The notes under the pieces: model-generated | The model's input: only the letters and a program-made list of their open reading frames with translations | The model's database searches: none | Told to the model about the DNA's origin: nothing | Translations under genes and position numbers: made by a program | Shown: piece after piece, positions 1-4,969 of the stretch | How positions within the stretch are numbered: the first letter of the stretch is position 1 | Layout of the letters: each line of letters opens with the position of its first letter | Source of the DNA: Paenibacillaceae bacterium | GTDB taxonomy: Bacteria > Bacillota > Bacilli > Paenibacillales > NBRC-103111 | Reading direction: 5' to 3' | Assembly (NCBI GenBank): GCA_020697475.1 | Contig: JAJFMO010000120.1 | Span: forward strand, 1-8,830 | DNA: 8,830 nt

Positions 1-80
1 CTTGGGCTAATTAAATTTTGCTGGATAGGCGAAAAAGGTCAAATTGTATGTGAAAAATCGCAAGATTCATATGCAAGCCA

Positions 81-94
81 ACGTGGTTCCACGT
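81..94. repeat. Short inverted repeat ACGTGG-TT-CCACGT
   Basis: Perfect 6-bp arms separated by TT. It is too short and too tightly spaced to fold well as RNA (2-nt loop), so a DNA-binding site or chance is more likely than a hairpin. First of the series of dyads in the left flank. Confidence 0.5.
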
Positions 95-107
95 AGAGAA
101 CAGGCTA

Positions 108-145
108 GCGGCAAATGAAGAGCAAATGTACCCTTCATTTGCCGC
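108..145. repeat. 13-bp perfect inverted repeat
   Basis: Arms GCGGCAAATGAAG (108-120) and CTTCATTTGCCGC (133-145) are exact reverse complements around a 12-nt loop. The sequence after the right arm (CAAATGGGGCATTTT) has only a weak T-stretch, and on the minus strand there is none, so an intrinsic terminator is possible but not convincing. Confidence 0.7.
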
Positions 146-172
146 CAAATGGGGCATTTTAGCATTTCAAGC

Positions 173-233
173 GCAAAAGTGCACTTGATTGACGGAGTTG
201 GCCGAAGCCTCACTGTTTCAAGTGCACTTTTGC
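173..233. repeat. 16-bp perfect inverted repeat with AAGTGCACTT cores
   Basis: Arms at 173-188 and 218-233 are exact reverse complements of 16 bp, separated by 29 nt that hold a small GGC-CGAA-GCC stem (200-209). Each arm contains the box AAGTGCACTT, which is itself a perfect 10-bp palindrome (177-186 and 220-229). A third, degenerate direct copy of the right arm lies at 268-284 (15 of 17 bases the same as 217-233) with the box AAGTGTACTT at 271-280. The box starts are 43 and 51 bp apart. There is no T-run after the structure on either strand. Confidence 0.75.
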
Positions 234-255
234 ATCTCAATATGCAGAATCAGCC

Positions 256-269
256 AATTTCATGAAATT
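256..269. repeat. 14-bp perfect palindrome
   Basis: AATTTCATGAAATT reads the same on both strands with no spacer. It abuts and slightly overlaps the hairpin at 267-292. Confidence 0.55.
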
Positions 270-292
270 CAAGTGTACTTTTACCCTTGAAT
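267..292. repeat. Hairpin containing the degenerate third box
   Basis: ATTCAAG (267-273) pairs with CTTGAAT (286-292); after one mismatch, GTA (275-277) pairs with TAC (282-284), leaving a 4-nt loop. It contains AAGTGTACTT, the third copy of the box found in the 173-233 repeat. Confidence 0.5.
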
Positions 293-300
293 CGCAAACG

Positions 301-343
301 TTGACTCGCAACCACCGGTTCAATGAATAATAAAGCGAGTCAA
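301..343 (-). repeat. 9-bp inverted repeat just after the ilvD stop
   Basis: TTGACTCGC (301-309) and GCGAGTCAA (335-343) are exact reverse complements around a 25-nt loop. Read on the minus strand the stem begins only 6 nt beyond the ilvD stop codon. The tail after the stem is ACGTTTGCG, too poor in T for a strong intrinsic terminator. It could be a weak terminator or an mRNA 3'-end stabilising stem. Confidence 0.4.
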
Positions 344-349
344 AAACGA

Positions 350-2017
350 TTACTCGAACAGGTCGGTTACCGCGCCTTTGGCTGCGGACGAGACGAGACG
401 AGCGTACTTGCCGAGAGCTCCTCTTGTTTGTTTGTACGGCGGCTTCTTCCATGCTTTCGCCCGCGCATCCAATTCCGCCATCGCATCGATCTTGACGATG
501 TCCCCGGTCTTCAGCAGCGCGATCGGGCCGCCGACTTGCGCTTCCGGCGCTACGTGACCGATGACGAAACCGTGCGAGCCGCCGGAAAATCGCCCGTCGG
601 TTATGAGCGCCACTTCGCCGCCCAATCCAAGGCCTACGATCAGCGCGGTCACCGACAGCATCTCCGGCATGCCGGGGCCGCCCTTGGGCCCGCAATAGCG
701 GATGACGAGCACATCACCTTTGACGATTTCGCCGTTCTCAATCGCTTTCGTAGCTTCATCCTCGCTGTCGTACACTTTGGCCGGGCCGCTGAAGTTCGTC
801 TTACCGATGCCCGACAGCTTGGCAATCGCCCCTTCCGGCGCGAGGTTGCCCTTCAGCACGACAAGCGGGCCGTTCGGTTTCAGCGGCTGGTCGAACGGGC
901 GAATCACTTGTTGGCCTTCTTGCAACGGGTCGGCTTTGCCCAAATTATCGGCGAGCGTCTTGCCGGTGACAGTCAAGCAGTCGCCGTGCAGCAAACCTTG
1001 CTCCAGCAGCAGCTTCATGACGGCTTGCACGCCGCCGACGTCGTTCAAGTCTTGCATCACGTATTTGCCGCTCGGCTTCAAGTCGGCCAGATGCGGCACC
1101 TTGCGGCGGATCGCTTCAAAATCGTCGTACGTCAAATCGACGTCGACCGAATGCGCCATCGCGATCAGGTGCAGGAACGCATTGGTCGAGCCGCCGAGCG
1201 CCATGACTACGGTGATCGCGTTCTCGAACGCTTGCTTGGTCATGATGTCGCGCGGGGCAATGCCTTGGGCGAGCAGCTGGATGACTTGCTTGCCAGCGCG
1301 CTCGCATTCTTCGGCTTTCTCGCTGGCGATGGCCGGTATCGAGGCCGAACCGGGCAAACTCATGCCGAGCGCCTCAACGGCGGCAGCCATCGTGTTTGCG
1401 GTGTACATGCCGCCGCAAGAGCCGGGGCCGGGGCAGACGCTGCACTCCACGCGATGCAGCTGATCGTCGCTCATCCGGCCGTCATGATATTGCCCGACCG
1501 CTTCGAACGCGCTGACGATATCGACGTCCTTACCGTCCAGGCGGCCCGGCTGAATCGTGCCGCCGTATACATAGACGGCGGGCAAATTCATCCGGCCGAT
1601 CGCCATCAGGCAGGCCGGAGTGTTCTTGTCGCATCCTCCGATGGCGACCAGCCCGTCAAACCGCTCCGCGCCGGTGACGATCTCGATCGAATCGGCGATC
1701 GCTTCGCGGCTCGGCAGCGAGAACGTCATGCCGGCGTGGCCCATCGCGATCCCGTCTGAGACGGTGATCGTGTTGAAAATAAGCGGCGCGCCGCCACCTT
1801 CCTGCGCGCCCTTCTTGGCGTGGACAGCCAGGTTGTCGATGTGCATATTGCACGGCGTTACCTCGCTCCACGTGCTGGCGATGCCGATCATCGGCTTCTT
1901 GAAGTCGTCGTCCGTGAATCCGACGGCTCTCAGCATCGCGCGGTTGGGCACGCGGTTGACACCTTCGCTGATATCAGTGCTGCGTATGCGCAAATCTTTC
2001 TTGTTATCCGAGGCCAT
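350..2017 (-). CDS. ilvD: Dihydroxy-acid dehydratase (IlvD)
   Basis: This 555-residue cytoplasmic enzyme of the IlvD/Edd family removes water from 2,3-dihydroxy-isovalerate and 2,3-dihydroxy-3-methylvalerate, the step before the transaminase in valine, isoleucine, leucine and pantothenate synthesis. Length is normal for the family. Visible signatures are the three Fe-S cysteines C56 (TPCNMHID), C129 (GGCDKNTPAC) and C201 (CPGPGSCGGMY); D88 and D130 with K131, the Mg2+ site with the carbamylated lysine; E452 (GMPEML); and S478 in DGRFSGGSHGF, the likely catalytic base. These favour a true IlvD over a sugar-acid dehydratase, though GGCDKNTPAC rather than GGCDKNMPGC is a subgroup variant. The ATG at 2015-2017 follows an AAAGGGAG SD with about 10 nt spacing. 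It lies 20 bp behind a GntR regulator on the same strand and is probably co-transcribed with it. No T-box or other leader is visible directly in front of it. Confidence 0.96.
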   Translation of the reverse strand: MASDNKKDLRIRSTDISEGVNRVPNRAMLRAVGFTDDDFKKPMIGIASTWSEVTPCNMHIDNLAVHAKKGAQEGGGAPLIFNTITVSDGIAMGHAGMTFSLPSREAIADSIEIVTGAERFDGLVAIGGCDKNTPACLMAIGRMNLPAVYVYGGTIQPGRLDGKDVDIVSAFEAVGQYHDGRMSDDQLHRVECSVCPGPGSCGGMYTANTMAAAVEALGMSLPGSASIPAIASEKAEECERAGKQVIQLLAQGIAPRDIMTKQAFENAITVVMALGGSTNAFLHLIAMAHSVDVDLTYDDFEAIRRKVPHLADLKPSGKYVMQDLNDVGGVQAVMKLLLEQGLLHGDCLTVTGKTLADNLGKADPLQEGQQVIRPFDQPLKPNGPLVVLKGNLAPEGAIAKLSGIGKTNFSGPAKVYDSEDEATKAIENGEIVKGDVLVIRYCGPKGGPGMPEMLSVTALIVGLGLGGEVALITDGRFSGGSHGFVIGHVAPEAQVGGPIALLKTGDIVKIDAMAELDARAKAWKKPPYKQTRGALGKYARLVSSAAKGAVTDLFE

Positions 2018-2037
2018 GAGTAAAGCACTCCCTTTAC

Positions 2038-2715
2038 TTATAAATTGGCGTACAGTTCGTTCATTGGGCGGATGATATTTTGGCGCATCGTCTCGGCGGC
2101 AAGAGTCGCGTCATGCGCGCGCAGGGCGACGATTAAAGCTTCGTGCTCGTCAGCGGAAGCGAGCGTCGATGTGCCGGGTTGCTTCAGGAACACGTACTTA
2201 AAGCGGCGAATATGGATCTGCAACGAAGCACTGAAGTTGGCGATATACGGATTGTCCGCAATGTCGATGATCAGACTGTGAAACTGCTCGTCCAACTCCA
2301 TCGCCTGATACGGCTGGCCGCTCTCGATGGCGAAGCGGAAAGCGGTGTTCAAGTCGTTAAGCTTTGCCGTTTGCTCCGACTCAATCACCTTGGCGGCTTG
2401 CTCGGCAGCCAAACAATGGAGCGCTGCGAGCGTCGGATACATTTTCAGAATATCGTCCTTCTCCACTCCTCTCACTCGCGTCTCTTTCCCCGGCTGCATC
2501 ATAACCAATCCTTGCATCTCCAGCAGCTGCAGCGCTTCGCGGATCGGCGTGCGGCTGACGGACAACGTCTCCGCCAGTTCGGCGTCAATCAGCTTCTCGC
2601 CGGGGTGCAACGTGCCGTCGATAATCCAATGTTGAATTTGCGTGAACGCCCGCTCTTTCGCAGAAAGGCGTACCGGAGCGCTAAAATTTGTGGGCACAGG
2701 CACAGGTGCGATCAT
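2038..2715 (-). CDS. GntR-family regulator, FadR subfamily (FCD domain)
   Basis: About 225 residues from the ATG at 2715. Residues ~15-82 form the winged helix-turn-helix typical of GntR proteins (ELAETLSVSRTPIREALQLL, 46-65, with the wing to ~82). Residues ~88-215 are the all-helical FCD ligand domain; D142, H146 and H191 fit the Asp/His metal site of many FCD proteins. The ligand cannot be read from sequence. The frame stays open back to a TTG at 2820, but a good promoter at 2738-2766 lies inside that extension, so the longer start is unlikely. GGAGG (2716-2720) abuts the ATG with no spacing; an in-frame GTG at 2701-2703, 12 nt from the SD, is an alternative. The gene is followed after 20 bp by ilvD, so it may control branched-chain synthesis or a related pathway as well as itself; that is inference. 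Confidence 0.9.
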   Translation of the reverse strand: MIAPVPVPTNFSAPVRLSAKERAFTQIQHWIIDGTLHPGEKLIDAELAETLSVSRTPIREALQLLEMQGLVMMQPGKETRVRGVEKDDILKMYPTLAALHCLAAEQAAKVIESEQTAKLNDLNTAFRFAIESGQPYQAMELDEQFHSLIIDIADNPYIANFSASLQIHIRRFKYVFLKQPGTSTLASADEHEALIVALRAHDATLAAETMRQNIIRPMNELYANL

Positions 2716-2728
2716 CCTCCATATCGGT

Positions 2729-2745
2729 GATATATGCAATATATC
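2729..2745. promoter_or_regulatory. Candidate GntR operator over the -10 box
   Basis: GATATAT-GCA-ATATATC is a perfect 7-3-7 inverted repeat that covers the predicted -10 box and start site. The 10-mer ATGCAATATA occurs in this dyad (2734-2743) and again at 2761-2770, exactly 27 bp away and over the -35 box. The short AT-rich dyad fits FadR-type GntR operators and its position predicts repression of the operon, probably autoregulation. Confidence 0.5.
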
Positions 2746-2766
2746 GCATACAATTGAGGAATGCAA
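2738..2766 (-). promoter_or_regulatory. Predicted sigma-A promoter of the gntR-ilvD operon
   Basis: On the minus strand, TTGCAT (2761-2766) and TATATT (2738-2743) are separated by exactly 17 bp. The -10 box matches consensus at 5 of 6 positions; the -35 box is weaker (TTG only). Predicted transcription start is near 2731, giving a very short leader before the GGAGG at 2716-2720. Confidence 0.55.
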
Positions 2767-2872
2767 TATAGAAAATGCGGCATCGGGGAGCAATTGACCT
2801 AGTTTGGACGAATGGAACAAAATTGATTCCCCGCTTTAGCCACGATGTCAATAAGCTGATTCGTACGTAAAT

Positions 2873-2906
2873 AAAGAGAGCCTTTTTATAAAAAAGCTCT
2901 CTTTTT
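2873..2906. terminator. Strong intrinsic terminator, probably bidirectional
   Basis: AAAGAGAGC (2873-2881) pairs with GCTCTCTTT (2896-2904), and the loop can extend the stem with TTTTT/AAAAA around ATA. A T5 run (2902-2906) follows on the plus strand, and on the minus strand the stem ends in TTTATTTA. It lies 18 bp past the stop codon of the ERICCPF-protein gene, so its main job is probably to end the minus-strand small-gene transcript and insulate the gntR-ilvD promoter. Confidence 0.85.
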
Positions 2907-2921
2907 GACAATTTCTTATGT

Positions 2922-3266
2922 TTATTCAGAGATCAGTTCAATCTTCGACTGAATGTCCGATTGTAAAAAAGCTTTAACTTCCTCGTTCCCAGTCAACTGA
3001 AGAAGCAACGGTTCCGCTTCATTGCTTGCAATGATTGTAAACGTGAAGAACGGACAGCATATCCGCTCCATACTCACCCATTCGTTCACTAGCCGGAGCG
3101 TTTCCGAGTCTCCCGGAAATTGATGTTGGTACCCGTTCTCAAGCTCCGCGACTCCGAGTCTTCTTGCTTCAAGTTTTCCCCAAATGCTCTTGTACTCTAC
3201 CCTTTGCTTTTTCGAAAAAACTGTATGGCGGCAAGCGACGGGTATCTCTTTACTCACGCTGCTCAT
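2922..3266 (-). CDS. Small ERICCPF-motif cytoplasmic protein, function unknown
   Basis: A 114-residue soluble protein with no signal peptide or membrane helix. Its cysteines are C12 (PVACRH) and the pair C70-C71 in MERICCPFFTF. The layout (N-terminal ACxxT/V segment, polar helix, LRLVNEWVSMERICCPF core, then LLLQLTGNEEVKAFL) resembles a widespread family of small uncharacterised proteins with an E-R-x-C-C-P-F core; I recall this from memory and have not checked it. The vicinal CC pair beside a MerR gene suggests binding of a thiophilic metal or a redox role, which is inference. The ATG directly abuts AAAGGGG (3267-3273); an in-frame GTG at 3255-3257, 9 nt from that SD, may be the real start. 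The start overlaps the end of the 43-residue Cys peptide gene, which implies translational coupling. Terminator at 2873-2906. Confidence 0.8.
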   Translation of the reverse strand: MSSVSKEIPVACRHTVFSKKQRVEYKSIWGKLEARRLGVAELENGYQHQFPGDSETLRLVNEWVSMERICCPFFTFTIIASNEAEPLLLQLTGNEEVKAFLQSDIQSKIELISE

Positions 3267-3381
3267 CCCCTTTACATCCCTGGTTGACGCATGCCGAACC
3301 TTCCCCGATCAAAGGCAATACGCAGCATAGAGCGCATGCTCCTAAAATCCCGAAGCCCGCAAACCAATCGTTTCTTTTCAT
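3250..3381 (-). CDS. Small Cys-rich single-helix membrane peptide (43 aa)
   Basis: Read directly from the minus strand: ATG at 3379-3381 to TAA at 3250-3252. The peptide begins MKRNDWFAGFGILGACALCC, continues VLPLIGEGSACVNQGCKGDE and ends QRE. Residues ~6-26 make one hydrophobic helix preceded by K2/R3, so the N-terminus is probably inside and the tail outside. Cysteines are C16, C19 and C20 within the helix (CxxCC before VLP) and C31 and C36 in the tail. The start has a strong SD, GGAAGG (3389-3394), 7 nt before the ATG. The gene sits immediately downstream of a MerR-type promoter and overlaps the next gene by 17 bp. CC-P inside a helix recalls MerT/MerF-type mercury transporters, but those have at least two helices; it may be a relative, a metal-binding anchor or a partner of the ERICCPF protein. 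Not recognised as a named family. Confidence 0.75.
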   Translation of the reverse strand: MKRNDWFAGFGILGACALCCVLPLIGEGSACVNQGCKGDEQRE

Positions 3382-3412
3382 TTACTCACCTTCCATTTCA
3401 AGTTATGATTGA

Positions 3413-3443
3413 AGTATAAAACTTAAAGCTGACTTTAAGTCAA
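3413..3443 (-). promoter_or_regulatory. MerR-type promoter of the small-gene pair
   Basis: On the minus strand, TTGACT (3438-3443) and TATACT (3413-3418) are separated by 19 bp. Both boxes are close to consensus, yet the spacer is 2 bp too long for sigma-A alone. This is the defining layout of promoters that MerR-family activators open by bending and untwisting the DNA. Predicted start is near 3406, about 25 nt before the ATG of the 43-residue peptide. Confidence 0.85.
3421..3440. promoter_or_regulatory. MerR operator dyad
   Basis: ACTTAAAG-CTGA-CTTTAAGT is a perfect 8-4-8 inverted repeat lying between the -35 and -10 boxes of the divergent promoter and just touching the -35 box. It begins 35 bp upstream of the merR start codon, so MerR bound here could also repress its own gene. 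Confidence 0.85.
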
Positions 3444-3455
3444 GAGGGCGAATAT

Positions 3456-3851
3456 ATGAATGAACTTAGCATTGGTCAACTCGCGACAAGAGCGAAATTA
3501 AACGCATCGACGCTTCGTTATTACGAATCGATTGGGCTGCTTCCTGCTCCAGAACGCAAAAACGGTCAACGCCGTTATGATGAAGGGCTGCTTGACCGCA
3601 TTAATTTTATTAAAATTGCACAGCAGACTGGCTTTAGCATTCAAGAAATCAGTGTTTTACTTGAGGGCTTTGAAGCAGGCGATTCGCTCTCCGAACGTTG
3701 GGAACAAATGGCGAAGCAAAAACGCGCTGAACTTGAAGAGCGAAAGAAACAGCTGAATTCGATGATCCAAATATTAGACAGCGGTTTAAGCTGCCGGTGC
3801 CTTACCTGGTCGGAATGCAAACAAAAAATTGAGAATATCGGATCTTGTTAA
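3456..3851 (+). CDS. MerR-family regulator with C-terminal CxC-x5-C cysteines
   Basis: A 131-residue MerR-family activator. Residues 3-70 are the DNA-binding head (SIGQLATRAKLNASTLRYYESIGLL, then QRRY, then FIKIAQQTGFSIQEI), residues ~75-108 the dimerising coiled coil, and the tail carries C113, C115, C121 (LSCRCLTWSEC) and C131 at the end. This resembles the last part of the SoxR cluster motif (CxxCxC-x5-C) without its first cysteine, and also the metal-binding loops of ZntR/CadR. The cysteine at the helix start used by Hg/Zn/Cd/Pb members is absent: the region has GDSLSE, so S77 or S79 stands there as in CueR and SoxR-type members. The effector is therefore unclear. The SD AGAGGG (3444-3448 region) is 7 nt before the ATG. 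It faces the small-gene pair across a perfect operator. Its stop codon overlaps that of the convergent CDF gene. Confidence 0.93.
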   Translation: MNELSIGQLATRAKLNASTLRYYESIGLLPAPERKNGQRRYDEGLLDRINFIKIAQQTGFSIQEISVLLEGFEAGDSLSERWEQMAKQKRAELEERKKQLNSMIQILDSGLSCRCLTWSECKQKIENIGSC

Positions 3852-4870
3852 TGTAAATGGCCTCCGCTCATCTTGCACAGCAAAGAATTATCGTGCTTAT
3901 GGCTCAGATCCTCAAGCTGCAGCGTTACGTGACCGATTCCCAATCCTTTTATTTTCATCTCGAGAGTTTGCAGAATACCCTGGCTTTCCTCAAATGAAAT
4001 CCCGCTGCTCAGCACGATGTGGCATGACAAGGCATTCTTTCCGCTGGTGATGCACCAGACGTGAAGATCGTGTACGGAGATTACGCCATCAACCGCATGC
4101 ATGGCTTCCACAGCTCTTGCCGTGTTGATACTATTGGGAGTGGCTTCCATTAGAATATCGAACGTCTGTTTACAAATTTTCCAAGCTCCATAACCGACAA
4201 GCAGGGCAATTCCAACGCTGAGGATTGGATCCACGATCGTCCAACCTGTAAATACGATAATGAGTCCGGCGATGATGACGCCTACCGATGCCCCAAGATC
4301 CCCAATTACATGAAGCAGCGCGGCTTTGACGTTGAGATTTTCGCTGTCCCCACGCAAAGCGAAAATGATGACAAGATTAACGACTACGCCAATGCCGGCG
4401 CCTACAAACATTCCCCAACTCGATACTTCCTCGGGATGGATAATTCGGCCAACCGCAGACCATAAGATCCATAACGTAATGGCAATTAAGGTTAGGCCGT
4501 TCACAGCGGCGGCAAGTATACCCGCTCTTTCGTATCCGAACGTCATTTTTTGATTCGCATTTTTTTTCGCTTGTTCAATCGCAAACCAGGCAAGGCCGAT
4601 TGCCGCCACATCAGTCGCCATATGCCAAGCATCCGCCAACAAGGCCAGACTGTTGGACAGGAAACCAAATATGAGTTCTGCAGCCAAGATAATGATGGCA
4701 AGGAAGAAAGCTTGTTTCATCTTATTCGCCGGAGCATGCGTGTGAAAAATATCGCTGTGGCCATGAGGGTGATCATGAGCGTGATTGTGATGGTGTTCGT
4801 GGTTGTGATGGTGTTCATTCCCATGATGGTGATGATCGTGGTCGTGCTCGTGATGTTGTTTCTTCGACAT
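3848..4870 (-). CDS. czcD: CDF-family Zn/Cd exporter with His-rich N-terminus
   Basis: A 340-residue cation diffusion facilitator that exchanges cytoplasmic Zn2+ (often Cd2+ or Co2+) for protons at the cell membrane. The tail up to residue 45 holds 22 histidines (HxHxH runs) and probably chelates or senses metal. Six membrane helices span ~52-225. The transport site is complete: H83-x3-D87 in TM2 (DAWHMATD) and H187-x3-D191 in TM5 (LLHVIGD), the His/Asp set associated with Zn/Cd use. The cytoplasmic domain (~230-320) has VHDLHVW and LSCHIV, and the tail ends CKMSGGHLH. The start is the ATG at 4868-4870, set by GGGAGG (4880-4885) 9 nt upstream; an in-frame TTG at 4892-4894 lacks an SD. The symbol is by family similarity only. 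The stop codon interlocks with that of merR in TTAA (3848-3851), with no terminator between them. Confidence 0.93.
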   Translation of the reverse strand: MSKKQHHEHDHDHHHHGNEHHHNHEHHHNHAHDHPHGHSDIFHTHAPANKMKQAFFLAIIILAAELIFGFLSNSLALLADAWHMATDVAAIGLAWFAIEQAKKNANQKMTFGYERAGILAAAVNGLTLIAITLWILWSAVGRIIHPEEVSSWGMFVGAGIGVVVNLVIIFALRGDSENLNVKAALLHVIGDLGASVGVIIAGLIIVFTGWTIVDPILSVGIALLVGYGAWKICKQTFDILMEATPNSINTARAVEAMHAVDGVISVHDLHVWCITSGKNALSCHIVLSSGISFEESQGILQTLEMKIKGLGIGHVTLQLEDLSHKHDNSLLCKMSGGHLH

Positions 4871-4901
4871 AAAGCTGTTCCTCCCAATCCCCAATGCAGC
4901 T

Positions 4902-4930
4902 ATTATAAATAATATATGAATATATGTACA
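4902..4930 (-). promoter_or_regulatory. Predicted promoter of the CDF exporter gene
   Basis: On the minus strand, a consensus TATAAT (4902-4907) sits 17 bp from TGTACA (4925-4930; 4 of 6 to TTGACA). The predicted leader is about 25 nt, ending at the GGGAGG SD. Unlike the promoter of the small-gene pair, it has normal spacing and no copy of the MerR dyad, so this gene is probably controlled by something else. Confidence 0.55.
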
Positions 4931-4934
4931 TATG
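4912..4934. repeat. AT-rich octamer repeats and palindrome upstream of czcD
   Basis: Three related heptamers, ATATATG (4912-4918), ATATATG (4920-4926) and ACATATG (4928-4934), are spaced exactly 8 bp apart. The second and third are part of a perfect 12-bp palindrome, ATATGTACATAT (4922-4933), centred on the predicted -35 box. This is a plausible repressor site, for example for an ArsR- or TetR-type metal sensor. It lacks the TGAA...TTCA halves of known SmtB/CzrA operators, so the binding family is not identified. Confidence 0.35.
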
Positions 4935-4969
4935 TGAATTGAGAAAGGCGTTTTGCAATATTGTCTACC

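Larger units (their letters stand above)
1..349. other. Non-coding, palindrome-rich flank downstream of ilvD
   Basis: No reading frame here looks like a gene. The stretch is more AT-rich than ilvD and contains at least six perfect inverted repeats in a row: 81-94, 108-120/133-145, 173-188/218-233, 256-269, 267-273/286-292 and 301-309/335-343. None is followed by a proper T-run on either strand, so they are not classic intrinsic terminators, although one or more may still help end the ilvD transcript. The density of dyads suggests structured RNA, protein-binding sites or the decayed remains of a small repeat element; the sequence alone does not decide. Confidence 0.6.

Noticed and set aside
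1..96. Open plus-strand frame from the window edge to a TAG at 94-96 (31 codons, containing KFCWIGEKGQIVCEKS)
   Set aside because: It could be the tail of a gene entering from the left, and the 13-bp stem at 108-145 would then sit where a terminator belongs. But 31 open codons are common by chance and the residues match no family I know, so I do not call it.
323..1759. Long open frame of 478 codons on the plus strand opposite ilvD
   Set aside because: It is a mirror of ilvD caused by GC-rich codon use. It is rich in Arg, His and Ala with no domain, and no SD supports it; ilvD on the other strand has all family motifs.
2681..2911. 76-codon minus-strand frame across the gntR promoter
   Set aside because: It runs through the terminator hairpin, the promoter and the gntR start, has no SD and resembles no protein family.
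3264..3381. Assignment of the 43-residue peptide as MerF or MerT
   Set aside because: Those mercury transporters have two or three membrane helices with paired cysteines and are longer. Only one helix is present here, so I keep the gene unnamed.
4550..4912. Plus-strand frame encoding a very hydrophobic Val/Met-rich peptide
   Set aside because: It is the antisense reading of the histidine codon runs (CAT/CAC) in the CDF exporter, which turn into Val and Met codons. It is an artefact of that low-complexity tract.
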